Source: an uncultured Chloroflexota bacterium
GTDB taxonomy: Bacteria > Chloroflexota > UBA4733
Length of the DNA stretch: 41,266 nt
Assembly: GCA_937967325.1 (NCBI GenBank)
Contig: CALBSQ010000283.1
Coordinates: forward strand, 1-41,266
Direction: 5' to 3'
Below, piece after piece: positions 9,480-18,120 of the stretch (positions are counted from its first letter, which is position 1; each line of letters starts with the position of its first letter). A program made the translations under genes and the position numbers. A model generated the notes under the pieces. The model was not told where the DNA came from. It searched no databases and saw only the letters and a program-made list of their open reading frames with translations.

Positions 9480-9619
9480 GCAGTAGATCGGGACGGCCGA
9501 GGCCTGCTGTCAAAATTCTGGGATAGCGCTCCACACGATCGCTCATGCCATCGTAATAGCTCAGTTTGCCGCCTGCACGTAAGATTGGGCTACGCAGTTT
9601 GATGGGTCAAGTATCCCTG

Positions 9620-10912
9620 TCAATCCTGAAGGTACTGTAGGACCTCACCGACGAACAGCTTGGGCGCGGTATTCATTGCCGTGTGCTGCTGGTTCGGTAG
9701 GACGACGATCTGGCTGTTCGGCAGAACGGCATGGACCGCTTCGGTTGCAGCTTTGAGGAATGGAGGGCTATCGCCACCGAGGAGGAGCAGCGTGGGCGTG
9801 CTCAGCCGCCTGAACCGCTCCGGCTCGAACACATATCCATCCGAGTTACCCATCTCGCGCGGAATCGTATATGCTGCCGCAACCCGGGCCGGCCAGTTTG
9901 GCAAGGAGCGCAGCATCTCGAGCTCGTGCGGGGGCGCCTTCGCGATCTCCCGGAAGAACGCGACGACGGCTCCCTCCCGGTCGCCCGCGTCGATGAGCGC
10001 TTGAACCCGCGCCACGATCTCGCTGGGGTAGATCTCGATGCCAGAGGGAATCGGCGGCTCGTACAAGACGAGCTTGCGCACGTTCTGGCTTCGGGTTGCT
10101 GCCTCCAGGGAGCAAAGTGCGCCGTAGGAGCGACCAAGCAGATTGGCTGGCTGGGGCAGGGAGTCGACGACCGCGGCGACGTCATCAAACTCGAGCTCGA
10201 TAGCGTAATCCTCGGCGTCACCGCTCGCAGCCCGCCCGCGCCGGTCGACGGCATACACGGTATGGAAGAGAGCAGGGAGGTTGTTGCGCACCTCCTCCTG
10301 GCCCACGACAAACTCTCCCCGACGAGCCGGTGCCTCATCCCGGTAGTCCGGCGCCATGCAGGAGACCGCTGCTTCGATGTCGTGTGCACTCAGGGCGTGC
10401 GTCCATCGCTCGGCCACGGCTCGCGGGTCGGTCATAGCATCCTGAGTCACACCAACTGAACCTTCTGCTAGTGATCGCTGCGTGGCGACTTGTCCGGACT
10501 GCGGGACCGCGCCGAGCTGCTGCATGAGCTCGAACATACCGAGAACCTCCCAGCCTTCGACCCGCTTGGCGTTGACCACCCGATCGATGGCGATGCCCAT
10601 GACGCTGATCGTCCGGTTAGTGGCCGGAATACCCCGGAAGGGACCGCGGTGGGTCCCGCGTAACGTGAAGCGCGTAATTACTCTGTCGGCGTCGGCCAGC
10701 ATCTCCTCGACCGTCTCGTGAAGGTCGGGGAATGCTGTGCGGAAGGTTCCGATGCGTTCCAGAAACTGCTCCCGCGTCTCCACACGGAACGGCGTGTGAT
10801 TGACGAAGTCTGCAGCAAGATGCTCGATCCCCAACTCATAGCGGCCGTTGTTCCAGGCATGCTCGATGAACTGACGGGTTGCTGCTATGTTGTCTTTAGG
10901 AGCCGTGCTCAT
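9620..10912 (-). CDS. Three-part chimera: ester cyclase + SnoaL-like + N-truncated alpha/beta hydrolase
   Basis: 430-residue protein that looks like three genes joined. Residues 1-140 are a SnoaL-like ester cyclase paralogous to the genes at 12542 and 12068, sharing a GTHRGxFxGIP segment and the C-terminal QQLGAVP. Residues 141-159 read like translated spacer. Residue 160 is a Met starting a second NTF2/SnoaL-like domain that stops abruptly near 216. It then continues in the middle of an alpha/beta-hydrolase (VYAVDRRGRxASGD, nucleophile elbow GRSYG with S262, candidate acid D381, H410), lacking the first strands and oxyanion loop of that fold. A lost stop plus an in-frame deletion would explain it. 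It is the last gene of the five-gene minus-strand run starting at 12964. Whether the hydrolase part folds is doubtful. Confidence 0.75.
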   Translation of the reverse strand: MSTAPKDNIAATRQFIEHAWNNGRYELGIEHLAADFVNHTPFRVETREQFLERIGTFRTAFPDLHETVEEMLADADRVITRFTLRGTHRGPFRGIPATNRTISVMGIAIDRVVNAKRVEGWEVLGMFELMQQLGAVPQSGQVATQRSLAEGSVGVTQDAMTDPRAVAERWTHALSAHDIEAAVSCMAPDYRDEAPARRGEFVVGQEEVRNNLPALFHTVYAVDRRGRAASGDAEDYAIELEFDDVAAVVDSLPQPANLLGRSYGALCSLEAATRSQNVRKLVLYEPPIPSGIEIYPSEIVARVQALIDAGDREGAVVAFFREIAKAPPHELEMLRSLPNWPARVAAAYTIPREMGNSDGYVFEPERFRRLSTPTLLLLGGDSPPFLKAATEAVHAVLPNSQIVVLPNQQHTAMNTAPKLFVGEVLQYLQD

Positions 10913-10930
10913 GATCCGAGCCCACCTGCC

Positions 10931-11224
10931 CTATGCCTGCGTGGCATACGTCAATGGATATGCCTCCCTCGTTCTGGTCAATCCAAGCTTCCGCTCAAAC
11001 GCCATTGCTTCCTGGATGAGCTCGCTCTGCCGGTAGGCCTGTCGCGCCTCCTCACTCTCCCAGATGACGATCGTGGTCGACTCACCGGGATCAGGGCGGT
11101 AGAAGTGATAGATTGCTACCGCACCCGACTCCTGTTGCATCTTTGAGGGGAATCTCTGGAGGAAATCATCGACCTGCTGCGTCTGCTCGGGCGTTACCGT
11201 ACTCGCCGTCAGGCTTATAACCAT
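10931..11224 (-). CDS. ABM-type (antibiotic biosynthesis monooxygenase-like) protein
   Basis: 97-residue ferredoxin-like single domain of the antibiotic biosynthesis monooxygenase/dimeric alpha-beta barrel type. The pattern is a first strand (VISLTAS), a helix (PEQTQQVDDFLQRF), a middle strand ending AIYHFYRP, the strand TTIVIWESEEARQAYRQS typical of the family, and a short final strand. Such proteins oxidise aromatic polyketides or degrade haem without a bound cofactor, but many members are uncharacterised. It sits 18 bp before the chimeric gene and 24 bp after the hydrolase gene in the same run, so it is probably co-transcribed. Catalytic residues cannot be assigned. Confidence 0.75.
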   Translation of the reverse strand: MVISLTASTVTPEQTQQVDDFLQRFPSKMQQESGAVAIYHFYRPDPGESTTIVIWESEEARQAYRQSELIQEAMAFERKLGLTRTREAYPLTYATQA

Positions 11225-11248
11225 CCAACTCTCTCTTACCGGTTCGCT

Positions 11249-12049
11249 CTATCCCCTCTGAGGTGCCATCTTCTGCCGTAGCTCAAAATCGGCTCTCTGC
11301 CACAGCCGTTGAAGAGCCGCGGCCACCCGAGCAGGCTCCCGCTGATGCGACGTGTTGAGGTGGCTGGCCCCTTCGTACAACTCGGGGGTGAAGTCGAGGA
11401 AGAGCATGGCGAGCCGGTCCCGCATTACCTGCCACTCTGAGTTGCTCAGGCTGCCGTAGCTGTAGTACACGGGTCGGTCGAAGCGGCGCAAGTGGTCGGC
11501 AGTGAGCCGGAAGCGCAGAAGCGCGCCCATGAAGGCGTTGATCCCGGCAGGCCGAATGGCCATCCATTCCGGTGGCGGACCAGGCGGAGCAGGCGGCGGC
11601 TCAACGCCCGGTGCCAACTGCCACTGCAGGAAGTTGCGCGTGCGCTCGGATGGAGGCAGGTGACCGATCTCCTGTAGCTTGTCCTGCATCTGGGCACGTT
11701 GCACTGCACTAAAATCGGTGGCCGGTTCGTCGACGGCGAGGCTGAGAACCCGCTTCGGGTGGGTGGCGACGTAGGCGAGGGCACACGCCCCACCACCCGA
11801 ATGGCCGTAGAGATGGAAGCGTTCGAAGCCAGCGGCATCGGCCGCCCGCGAGATCCCTTCCACCTCAGCATCAATGGAGTAGTCCGCAGGCGGGGTAGCG
11901 CCCGCGTACACCTCCAACTCTTTGGTTACCGGGTGCACCGCGTCGCCCAGCTCTCGGATCAAAGGGGCGTAGCGCAGCGCCGCGGGCATAATAATTCCGG
12001 GCAAGAAGATGATCGGGATGCGGACATCTCGATCGTTGCCTGTTGCCAT
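11249..12049 (-). CDS. Alpha/beta hydrolase
   Basis: 266-residue alpha/beta-hydrolase-fold enzyme. The first strand and loop read IPIIFLPGI, and the nucleophile elbow is GHSGGG with Ser near residue 84. A Pro-rich cap segment (about residues 150-165) follows, and the late-strand region carries ELYEGASHLN with the candidate catalytic His. The ATG at 12049 has an AGGAGGACC box upstream. Substrate cannot be inferred beyond an ester, lactone or epoxide. It lies between an ester cyclase and the ABM gene in one transcription unit, suggesting tailoring or hydrolysis of the same small molecule. Confidence 0.8.
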   Translation of the reverse strand: MATGNDRDVRIPIIFLPGIIMPAALRYAPLIRELGDAVHPVTKELEVYAGATPPADYSIDAEVEGISRAADAAGFERFHLYGHSGGGACALAYVATHPKRVLSLAVDEPATDFSAVQRAQMQDKLQEIGHLPPSERTRNFLQWQLAPGVEPPPAPPGPPPEWMAIRPAGINAFMGALLRFRLTADHLRRFDRPVYYSYGSLSNSEWQVMRDRLAMLFLDFTPELYEGASHLNTSHQREPARVAAALQRLWQRADFELRQKMAPQRG

Positions 12050-12067
12050 AGCTGGTCCTCCTACCTA

Positions 12068-12505
12068 TTAAGCACGAGCTTGTTGTGGCTGCGGAATGGC
12101 ACCCAGCTGCTGGAGCAGCCCGAGATTGTCCACCACCTGCTGGTTCTCGACGATCCTGCCGTCCTTGATTCGCCAGATGTCGATCCCCGATATGGTGACC
12201 TCTCGTCCGGTTGGTGGGACGCCGTAGAACTCGCCGCGTTGCGTACCACGGAACGTCCAGCGATTCACCACCCGGTCTCCCTCCGCTATGGTGTCCTCGA
12301 GGGTCAGACGAAGGTCGGGGAAGGCGGCGCGCAGCATGCTCGCGAACGTCTTAATGGCCTCTGGTCCCTTGGGGAGCGATGGCAGGTGGGCCTCGTACCA
12401 GGCGAAATCCGGCGAGAACATCTCAGCCGCCAGGGCCAGATTCCCCTGGTTGAAGATCTCTTCGTGCGGGCGCGCGGCCAAAGCTTTGTTCTCCTGGGTA
12501 GTCAT
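12068..12505 (-). CDS. SnoaL-like ester cyclase, second copy
   Basis: 145-residue NTF2-fold protein of the SnoaL/ester-cyclase family, whose characterised members close rings in aromatic polyketides by an aldol reaction. The typical blocks are present: a helical start (HEEIFNQGNLALAAEMFSPDF), FPDLRLTLEDTIAEGDRVVNRWTFRGTQRGEF, then GVPPTGREVTISGIDIWRIKDGRIVE and a C-terminal LLQQLGAIP. It is a paralogue of its upstream neighbour and of the first part of the chimera, so the locus arose by tandem duplication. The ATG at 12505 has a GAAAGGACACCC leader. Many family members have no known reaction, so the enzyme role is inference. Confidence 0.82.
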   Translation of the reverse strand: MTTQENKALAARPHEEIFNQGNLALAAEMFSPDFAWYEAHLPSLPKGPEAIKTFASMLRAAFPDLRLTLEDTIAEGDRVVNRWTFRGTQRGEFYGVPPTGREVTISGIDIWRIKDGRIVENQQVVDNLGLLQQLGAIPQPQQARA

Positions 12506-12541
12506 GATGGGTGTCCTTTCTGGTTATGCTTGTGCCTTCAG

Positions 12542-12964
12542 TCAAATCGACTCTCTTACCTGCTCCCGTTCAGGGATGACGCCCAGCTGTTGCATCATTC
12601 CCAGATAGTCGGCCTCCGCCCAGTGCTCGACGATCTTGCCGTCCTTGATCCGGCAGATGTGGACCCCCGACACCGTCACCCGCCTCCCGGTGGGCGGAAT
12701 GCCCATGAAGACGCCGCGGTGCGTGCCGCTTGCCACCCCGCGCATCACCACCTTGTCGCCCTCGGCGATCAGATCCTCGATGGTCGTGTGCCAGTCGGGA
12801 AAGGCGGAGGCGAAGAGGCCCAACGCCTGCTTTACCCCCTCACGCCCGGATCCCTGGCCGCTGTGGTCGATCATGTCAGAGGCCGCGAACTGGTCTGGGG
12901 CGTCCGGGTTCAGCAAGTCACCCATGAAGCGGCGCACTAAGTCCTCGTTCGTTTCGGTTGACAT
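12542..12964 (-). CDS. SnoaL-like ester cyclase, first gene of the run
   Basis: 140-residue SnoaL-like NTF2-fold protein with ASDMIDHSGQGSGREG, FPDWHTTIEDLIAEGDKVVMRG, GTHRGVFMGIPPTGRRVTVSG and a C-terminal MMQQLGVIP block. It leads a run of five minus-strand genes with gaps of about 18-36 bp. The ATG at 12964 has an AAAGGAG box, and about 25 bp further upstream lies a -10-like box preceded by two AAAAGGT heptamers (see the site at 12989), so this is the promoter-proximal gene of a probable SARP-controlled operon. Fold assignment is secure; substrate is unknown. Confidence 0.85.
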   Translation of the reverse strand: MSTETNEDLVRRFMGDLLNPDAPDQFAASDMIDHSGQGSGREGVKQALGLFASAFPDWHTTIEDLIAEGDKVVMRGVASGTHRGVFMGIPPTGRRVTVSGVHICRIKDGKIVEHWAEADYLGMMQQLGVIPEREQVRESI

Positions 12965-12988
12965 GCGTTGCTCCTTTCATCTGAGGGG

Positions 12989-13020
12989 AGGATATGCTTA
13001 CGACCTTTTGAAAACCTTTT
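12989..13020 (-). promoter_or_regulatory. SARP-type direct-repeat operator with -10 box, ester-cyclase operon
   Basis: On the minus strand two AAAAGGT heptamers (13014-13020 and 13003-13009) are separated by TTTC, an 11-bp period, and the second is followed after exactly 8 bp by TATCCT (12989-12994). This is the classic layout of SARP (AfsR/DnrI/ActII-ORF4) operators, where heptamers one helical turn apart replace the -35. The identical arrangement occurs upstream of the methyltransferase gene at 13901. Start of transcription would fall about 20 bp before the ATG. Confidence 0.75.
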
Positions 13021-13032
13021 GGTTCGCCAACG

Positions 13033-13872
13033 TCAGCTTGGTCTCCATGCGGAAGCCAGCTTGACTGAGACTGGCAGCTCGATCCCGCCGTCCACCGCGT
13101 ACTCATCCAGGAGCCGCTCGAACTCTATCCTGATCCGCTCTTGCGTCTCGACTGTTTGCCAGAGAACCAGTGGTCCCGTTCGAACTGTACCCTCGAGCAA
13201 GCCTTCCCACAGCTCGGTTGATCCGGAGAGAGGGTGCGTGAAGGACAAGGTCTGGATCTCGATTCCTTCCAGGCCCGCTTGAGCGAGCAAGGCGGCAAAT
13301 TTGTCATCGGCTGAGAACCGAAAGAACGGCGGACCCGGCGGAAGATCTGGAGGGGGCGTAGCGCCGGCCCGCTCGACCGCGTCGAGCAAGGCGCCGAGGA
13401 CGCGGGTTCGCTCAGGGGCATCCCAGGCCGTCAACGCCAGCCGACCGCCCCGCGTCAGCACACGAGTCATCTCCGCTATGGCTTGCTCTGGCTTCCCGAG
13501 ATGAGGGACCAAAAAGTTCCCGACCACGGCATCGAACGAGCCATCGGCAAAAGGAAGGCACTCGGCGTTCGCCCGCCGGAACTCGATCTCCGGATGAAGT
13601 GAGGCACCAAGCGCCACCATATGGTCGGCGATATCGACTCCGATGACAGACGCTCCGCGAGCGGCGGCTCTCGCCGCGACGTACCCCGGGCCGGTGGCGA
13701 CATCGAGCGTTCTCGTGCCCGAACCAACATGGGCAGCATAGAGGAGCGGTTCGATAACGCGGCCAGTGATCGGCTCGAAGAAACGGTGGTACGCATCGGC
13801 CTTCGCCTCCCAGCCGGCTATCTCGAAGTCCCGGAACGCGTCTGGATCGATTGTCGCTCCCGTGCTGAACAT
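13033..13872 (-). CDS. SAM-dependent methyltransferase (class I)
   Basis: 279-residue class I methyltransferase. SAM-binding motif I is LDVATGPGYVAARAAARG, followed by the acidic strand VIGVDIA, then NAECLPFADGSFDAVVGNF (motif II/III) and the post-motif EMTRVLTRGGRLALTAWD. The C-terminal third, which normally contacts the acceptor, is Pro-rich (ATPPPDLPPGPPFFRFS) and divergent. The ATG at 13872 is chosen because GAGG lies 8 nt upstream; a start 34 codons earlier would run through the operator. It is followed by the ester-cyclase promoter and preceded by its own SARP-type box. The acceptor is probably a small molecule. Confidence 0.85.
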   Translation of the reverse strand: MFSTGATIDPDAFRDFEIAGWEAKADAYHRFFEPITGRVIEPLLYAAHVGSGTRTLDVATGPGYVAARAAARGASVIGVDIADHMVALGASLHPEIEFRRANAECLPFADGSFDAVVGNFLVPHLGKPEQAIAEMTRVLTRGGRLALTAWDAPERTRVLGALLDAVERAGATPPPDLPPGPPFFRFSADDKFAALLAQAGLEGIEIQTLSFTHPLSGSTELWEGLLEGTVRTGPLVLWQTVETQERIRIEFERLLDEYAVDGGIELPVSVKLASAWRPS

Positions 13873-13900
13873 TGTCTGTTCCTCATCTCTTTGTGAGAGG

Positions 13901-13932
13901 AGGATATGGGCGAGACCTTTTGAAAACCTTTT
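13901..13932 (-). promoter_or_regulatory. SARP-type direct-repeat operator with -10 box, methyltransferase gene
   Basis: Minus-strand heptamers AAAAGGT at 13926-13932 and 13915-13921 with a TTTC spacer, then 8 bp, then TATCCT at 13901-13906. A 20-bp block covering both heptamers is identical to the block at 13002-13021, while the flanking bases differ. The repeat is conserved as a unit at two promoters about 0.9 kb apart, directly downstream of a SARP-domain gene. Confidence 0.75.
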
Positions 13933-14029
13933 GATCCGGCCTGATGCGACAGGCTCTCTTGGGCGCAGCCACATCAGGGTCGACCGTCCTCTCGACCAGC
14001 ACTTGCTGGACGAGTTCTAGACCTGATGT

Positions 14030-17000
14030 TCAGCGCTCAGTCGCGACAGTGGTGCGTATGAACCGCTCACGAAGCTCGGTGTCCAGCCCGTCCGCGATTA
14101 TTCCCGCTGCCGTCTGCATGCGCCGTCTAGCGTGTGGCGAGTCGGTCAGATCTGCCAGGGCATCCCAAGCTCGTCGCGTCCACGCGGGATAGCCGAGCCG
14201 CTCGGCTAGCTCGGCCGCGGCGATCAGCTCGCGCTCAGCATCCTGGCTTTGCCCCAACCGGGCCAGTGCCCGACCGCGCACGAGGCGTCCCCGCACCTCG
14301 TATTTGGGCGCCGCGTAAGCCGCGGCCTGGCTGAGGCAGGCATCGGCCGCCTCGACGGCAGCTGCCGGGTTCTCCTGAGCCAGCGCAAGCAGCGCGCGAA
14401 CGTAATGCAATCGATTCAGGTACCGGAACCGGGCGTACTCGACGTGCGGCACAAGCCCCTCCACCTGCCGGACAAACCCTACTGCCCGGCCTGACTCGCC
14501 GAGCGCGAGGTGGTCTTCCGCCAGGTTGAGCAAGGTGTGGATGCGCGGCTCCTGGACCCCGGCTCCGGGCATTGACTGGATCGCATCGAGGCTTTCGAGG
14601 TTGCGCTCTCGCGCCTCGTCCCACAGTTCTAGATCGGCGAAGCAAGCACCGTACGTATTCGGAATCCGACTCCGAGCGAATACCTCTTCGCCCCTCCCAG
14701 CAGACTCGGCGGAGGCCAGGGCGGCGAATGCCTCTCCATAGCGACCCAGATTTGCCAGGGCCGTAGCCCGGACCCAGCGAACGAACACCAGTGTGATCTC
14801 ATCGCGCTGCTGGTGTGCCAGCTCCTCCCCCTGACGCAACGCTTCCAGGGCTGCGAGCTCGTGGCCGCGCTGGTGCCGCACGATCCCGATGCGGTAAAGC
14901 ACGATAGCCGGCGGATCCTCCCCCAACTGCAAGAACGTCTCCAAAGCACGCTCCGCATGCCACAGTGCCTGATCGAGCTGACCCAGGCTGCCATGTGGGT
15001 TGGCGAGGAAGGCGTGCGCCTGACCGATCAACCGAGAATCGCCCAGTCGTTCGGCCAGCTCAAGGGCACGTTGGGCGTGCGGCAAGGCGCGCGAGGGGTA
15101 CCAGGCCGCCCAGTGGGTCCGTCCCAGCCAGTGAACCGCTTCGGCTTCGGCCCGCGGGTCTCCACGCCTTCTGGCGGAGGAGACTGCCTGCTGGAGCACC
15201 GTCGCTGCCTCATCAGTCTGTCCGAGGACGATCAGCGCTTGGGCTCGCCGAATCAGCAGTCTCTCGGTCTGCTCAGCTTCAGCCAACCCGGGATGCTTCT
15301 GCAGGACATCAAGCGCGCGCTCGAAGTGCGCTGCCGCCTCGGCGTTGGCGTAGAGCTCCAGTGCTCGATCCCCGGCCTCAGTAGCGTATCGAACGGCCGT
15401 CTTCCAGACGCCTCCTCCCAGCGCGTGGCTGGCCAGCTCAGCCGGCTCTGCGCCTTCCGCTTCCAGCGTCTGCAGGGCCAGTCGATGCAACGCCTCGCGC
15501 CTGGGCCCCGACACGCTTTGAAACACGGTGTCGCGCACGAGATCGTGTGAGAAGGTTAGCTCACCGGCATGCTCGACCAGCAGCTTCCGACTCAGCAGCT
15601 CATCGAGATCGTCGGCGACCGTCGTTTCGTCCCTCCTCAGCATGGCTGCCAGGTGCCCCGGTCGGAAGGCACGCTCGAAGACGGAGGCTGCCTCCAGGGC
15701 ACGCTGGGCGGACGCAGGGGCCGTGCTGCACCGGCTCAGAATGGTCTCGTCCAGCCGTTCCCCGGTTCCGGCACGCAGCCGCTCGGTGATGAACAGGGGA
15801 TGTCCGCCGGTGGTGGCCCAGATCTCACCAGGGTCGACGCCCAGCGGCAGGAGAGCGTCGAGCGCCGACCGTGGGAGGGGCTCGAGGTCGATCACCTGGA
15901 GCCTGCCCTCCGATCTGGCCGCATCAATGAGCTGGCCGACCGGCGAATTCTGGCGTGCCTCGATCGGACGGAGCCCAGCCAGGAGCAGGATTGGAGCCGT
16001 GCTGACCCGTTGGAGGATGCGGCCGAGTGCCTGCACGGTGGACACATCTGCCCAGTGGAGATCGTCAAGAAAGAGGGCGAGCGGTGATACCGCCTGGAGG
16101 GCCGCGGCAACTGAGTCCAGCAGGCGGGTCCGGGCCACCTCGGGCGGGAGACTGGTTATGGCGGTAGGCTGGTCTCGCCCCAGCTCCGGTACCAGGTCCC
16201 GGATCGACGGGCCGGCCTGCAGTGCGCGCTCCGCTTCCTCTTCAGGTAAAGCACGGAAGAGATCGGCGAGGGCGGTGGCAATGCTAGAAAACGGGAGATC
16301 GCGCTCCAGCTCGGTGCACTTGGCGCGGCAGCAGCGGATCTGGATGCGTTGCAAAAACTCACTGACCAGGCGGCTCTTCCCGATCCCCGCTTCCCCCTCG
16401 ATCAGCGCCAGGTGGACACCCCGCGCACCGCCATCAGCCATCCGCTGCTGCGCATGAAGAAGAGCCGCCAGCTCTGCCCGCCGTCCCAGAAACGGCACCT
16501 CGACCGTCCCCGACCACTGGCGCGTAGCCCGACCGCCAAGAGGCGCCAGCAGCTGTTGGATCGGTGTGCTGGCCAGAATCCGCTCATACAGCTCCTCGGT
16601 CTCTGCTGCCGGATCGACGCCGAGCTCGTCGGCCAGAGCCTTGCGGCAACGGTGGTAGGTGCGAAGGGCCTCGTCTTGCCGTCCCAGGGCGTAGGAGGAC
16701 AGCATGGAGATGCGCAACGCCTCTTCATGGATCGGATCGCACTTGATCGCTCGCTCCACGAGCTCCAGGCCCACCCGAAAGTCGCCTCGGGCCATTGCCA
16801 CAGTGGCAGCGGCCACCAACAGCTCAAGGAAGGAGCGCTCGAAGTGGCGGCGCGGCTCGTCTGCCCATGGGGCGTATGGCTCGTCCTCGAGGTAGACGCC
16901 CCGGTACTGATTGCTTGCCTCCGTAAAGCAGTGAAAGGCCCGGTCGAGGTCCCCGGCGTCGCGGGCTTCAATGCCTTTTGCGGTCAGCTGCTCGAGCCGG

Positions 17001-17323
17001 TCCACGTCGATCTCGGTGTCCGAGACGTCGAAGAGGTAGCCAGGGTGGACGCTGCGCAGGTACCTGCAGTCTCTGGCTCGTGCGGCAGATGGCTCGAGGT
17101 GTCGGCGGAGCACGCTGACATACGTGTCGATCGTCGCAGCCGGGTTCTCCGGCTCGCGATCAGGCCAGAGCAGGTCGGCGATGCGATCCTTCGAGACGAC
17201 GTGCCCGCGCTCCGTCAACAGGATCTCGAGAATCTGCTTCGGCTTGCGTCCCCCCAGGTCTGCTGGCCCCAGCCTCTGCGGGCCATCCTCGATCGTCAGT
17301 GGGCCAAAGAGTCGAATGTCCAT
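14030..17323 (-). CDS. SARP/BTAD-AAA-TPR transcriptional activator
   Basis: 1097-residue regulator of the AfsR type. Residues 1-100 are an OmpR-like winged helix (GRKPKQILEILLTERGHVVS, then a recognition region ending IDTYVSVLRRHLEP). Residues 105-255 form the BTAD bacterial transcriptional activator domain. A STAND/AAA-type ATPase follows, with Walker A GEAGIGKS at 310-317 and a Walker B-like LALFLDDLHWAD near 410-420. The C-terminal half is TPR-like helical repeats. There is no LuxR-type C-terminal helix-turn-helix. The ATG at 17323 is chosen because the winged helix begins there; upstream in-frame sequence is not protein-like and no strong ribosome-binding site is visible. It likely activates the methyltransferase gene and the five-gene run through the AAAAGGT repeats. 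The architecture is sure; the targets are inference. Confidence 0.9.
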   Translation of the reverse strand: MDIRLFGPLTIEDGPQRLGPADLGGRKPKQILEILLTERGHVVSKDRIADLLWPDREPENPAATIDTYVSVLRRHLEPSAARARDCRYLRSVHPGYLFDVSDTEIDVDRLEQLTAKGIEARDAGDLDRAFHCFTEASNQYRGVYLEDEPYAPWADEPRRHFERSFLELLVAAATVAMARGDFRVGLELVERAIKCDPIHEEALRISMLSSYALGRQDEALRTYHRCRKALADELGVDPAAETEELYERILASTPIQQLLAPLGGRATRQWSGTVEVPFLGRRAELAALLHAQQRMADGGARGVHLALIEGEAGIGKSRLVSEFLQRIQIRCCRAKCTELERDLPFSSIATALADLFRALPEEEAERALQAGPSIRDLVPELGRDQPTAITSLPPEVARTRLLDSVAAALQAVSPLALFLDDLHWADVSTVQALGRILQRVSTAPILLLAGLRPIEARQNSPVGQLIDAARSEGRLQVIDLEPLPRSALDALLPLGVDPGEIWATTGGHPLFITERLRAGTGERLDETILSRCSTAPASAQRALEAASVFERAFRPGHLAAMLRRDETTVADDLDELLSRKLLVEHAGELTFSHDLVRDTVFQSVSGPRREALHRLALQTLEAEGAEPAELASHALGGGVWKTAVRYATEAGDRALELYANAEAAAHFERALDVLQKHPGLAEAEQTERLLIRRAQALIVLGQTDEAATVLQQAVSSARRRGDPRAEAEAVHWLGRTHWAAWYPSRALPHAQRALELAERLGDSRLIGQAHAFLANPHGSLGQLDQALWHAERALETFLQLGEDPPAIVLYRIGIVRHQRGHELAALEALRQGEELAHQQRDEITLVFVRWVRATALANLGRYGEAFAALASAESAGRGEEVFARSRIPNTYGACFADLELWDEARERNLESLDAIQSMPGAGVQEPRIHTLLNLAEDHLALGESGRAVGFVRQVEGLVPHVEYARFRYLNRLHYVRALLALAQENPAAAVEAADACLSQAAAYAAPKYEVRGRLVRGRALARLGQSQDAERELIAAAELAERLGYPAWTRRAWDALADLTDSPHARRRMQTAAGIIADGLDTELRERFIRTTVATER

Positions 17324-17875
17324 CGCTGTGCTGCGCCAAGCATAGGGAGCGCATTGCGGCTCGTCAAGCTCCGTGTCGCTCTTTTCCGAGGCTTTCTGCG
17401 TAGCGCGGCCGCGAGCTCGTCTCCGTCTGCCAGGGAGAAGGCCGCCTCTAAGACCGCGACCGACTCCGGCGTATCGTGGCGCCGACGTGCCTCTGTGAGA
17501 GCCTGCCAACCCGGGCATCGCTTCAGGGCCGCCTCGACGAACACGCCAAGAGGCGAACAAGCCCCTGCTCTCGCAGCCCTGTCCCGGTTCACTTGACGTC
17601 CCGCGGCATCGTCCTGACTCGCGTGTTCCGCGATCGTCCATCAGGGGAAAGTGGCTCAAATACGCGAAAAAGGGCTGCAAGATCCGCCATTAGAGTGCTC
17701 ACGGCGGCCAGACAGCGGTGCTCCGGCGTTCGCCAGTGAGCACCGAGCTCGGTCCTGCCGAAGCCCATTATGGCGTCATGCGAGGGTTGGTTGTGGAAAT
17801 GGTTGCGGAGCAAGGGCTTCCTGAGCCGTTTTCGCGGTGAAAGCCCTTGGCATTGGCTAATGCAAGCCACTCTTC
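17324..17875. other. Gene-poor stretch between the SARP gene and the tRNA fragment
   Basis: About 550 bp in which I can support no gene. A 98-codon minus-strand reading frame (17296-17592) has a helical-looking segment (FVEAALKRCPGWQALTEARRRHDTPESVAVLE is its general region) but overlaps the SARP start and shows no ribosome-binding site; it may be a remnant. The right part (17640-17875) would be the original downstream flank of the tRNA gene before the cassette inserted. Confidence 0.4.
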
Positions 17876-17920
17876 TGGTGGCGGCGAGTAGATTTGAACT
17901 ACTGACCAAGGGCTTATGAG
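17876..17920 (-). repeat. tRNA 3'-half fragment, putative attachment site
   Basis: Bases 17877-17920 are identical over 44 bp to 19215-19258, the 3' half of the CAT tRNA from the anticodon loop to the discriminator base. Beyond the anticodon loop the sequence diverges and the 5' half is missing, so it cannot be a functional tRNA. Unlike the intact gene it encodes the 3' CCA (TGG at 17876-17878 on the plus strand). That fits it being the original 3' end displaced by an insertion. Confidence 0.85.
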
Positions 17921-18120
17921 CCCCCCGTCGGGGCTGGACGGATGGCGCGGCGATCGAAGGCTACGCCGCGGCGCTGCGCCGCTAGGGCGGGCACCCCGAC
18001 GGTATCTAGCCCACCCTCATGGTCGAGACCGGCAGTTGGGTGGACTGACGAATTCCCCACCACCACGACGAATCATCGGAGATCTCAGGTAGAATGCAAT
18101 CTAGCGACGAGGAGCGCGAG

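Noticed and set aside
17296..17592. 98-codon minus-strand frame upstream of the SARP gene
   Set aside because: Overlaps the SARP start in another frame, no ribosome-binding site, no recognised family. Could be a remnant, but not supported as a gene.
16349..17596. Long plus-strand open frame opposite the SARP gene
   Set aside because: Same cause; the opposite strand has clear wHTH, BTAD and Walker motifs in this stretch.
17876..17920. A second tRNA gene
   Set aside because: Only the 3' half is present; there is no acceptor 5' strand or D arm.
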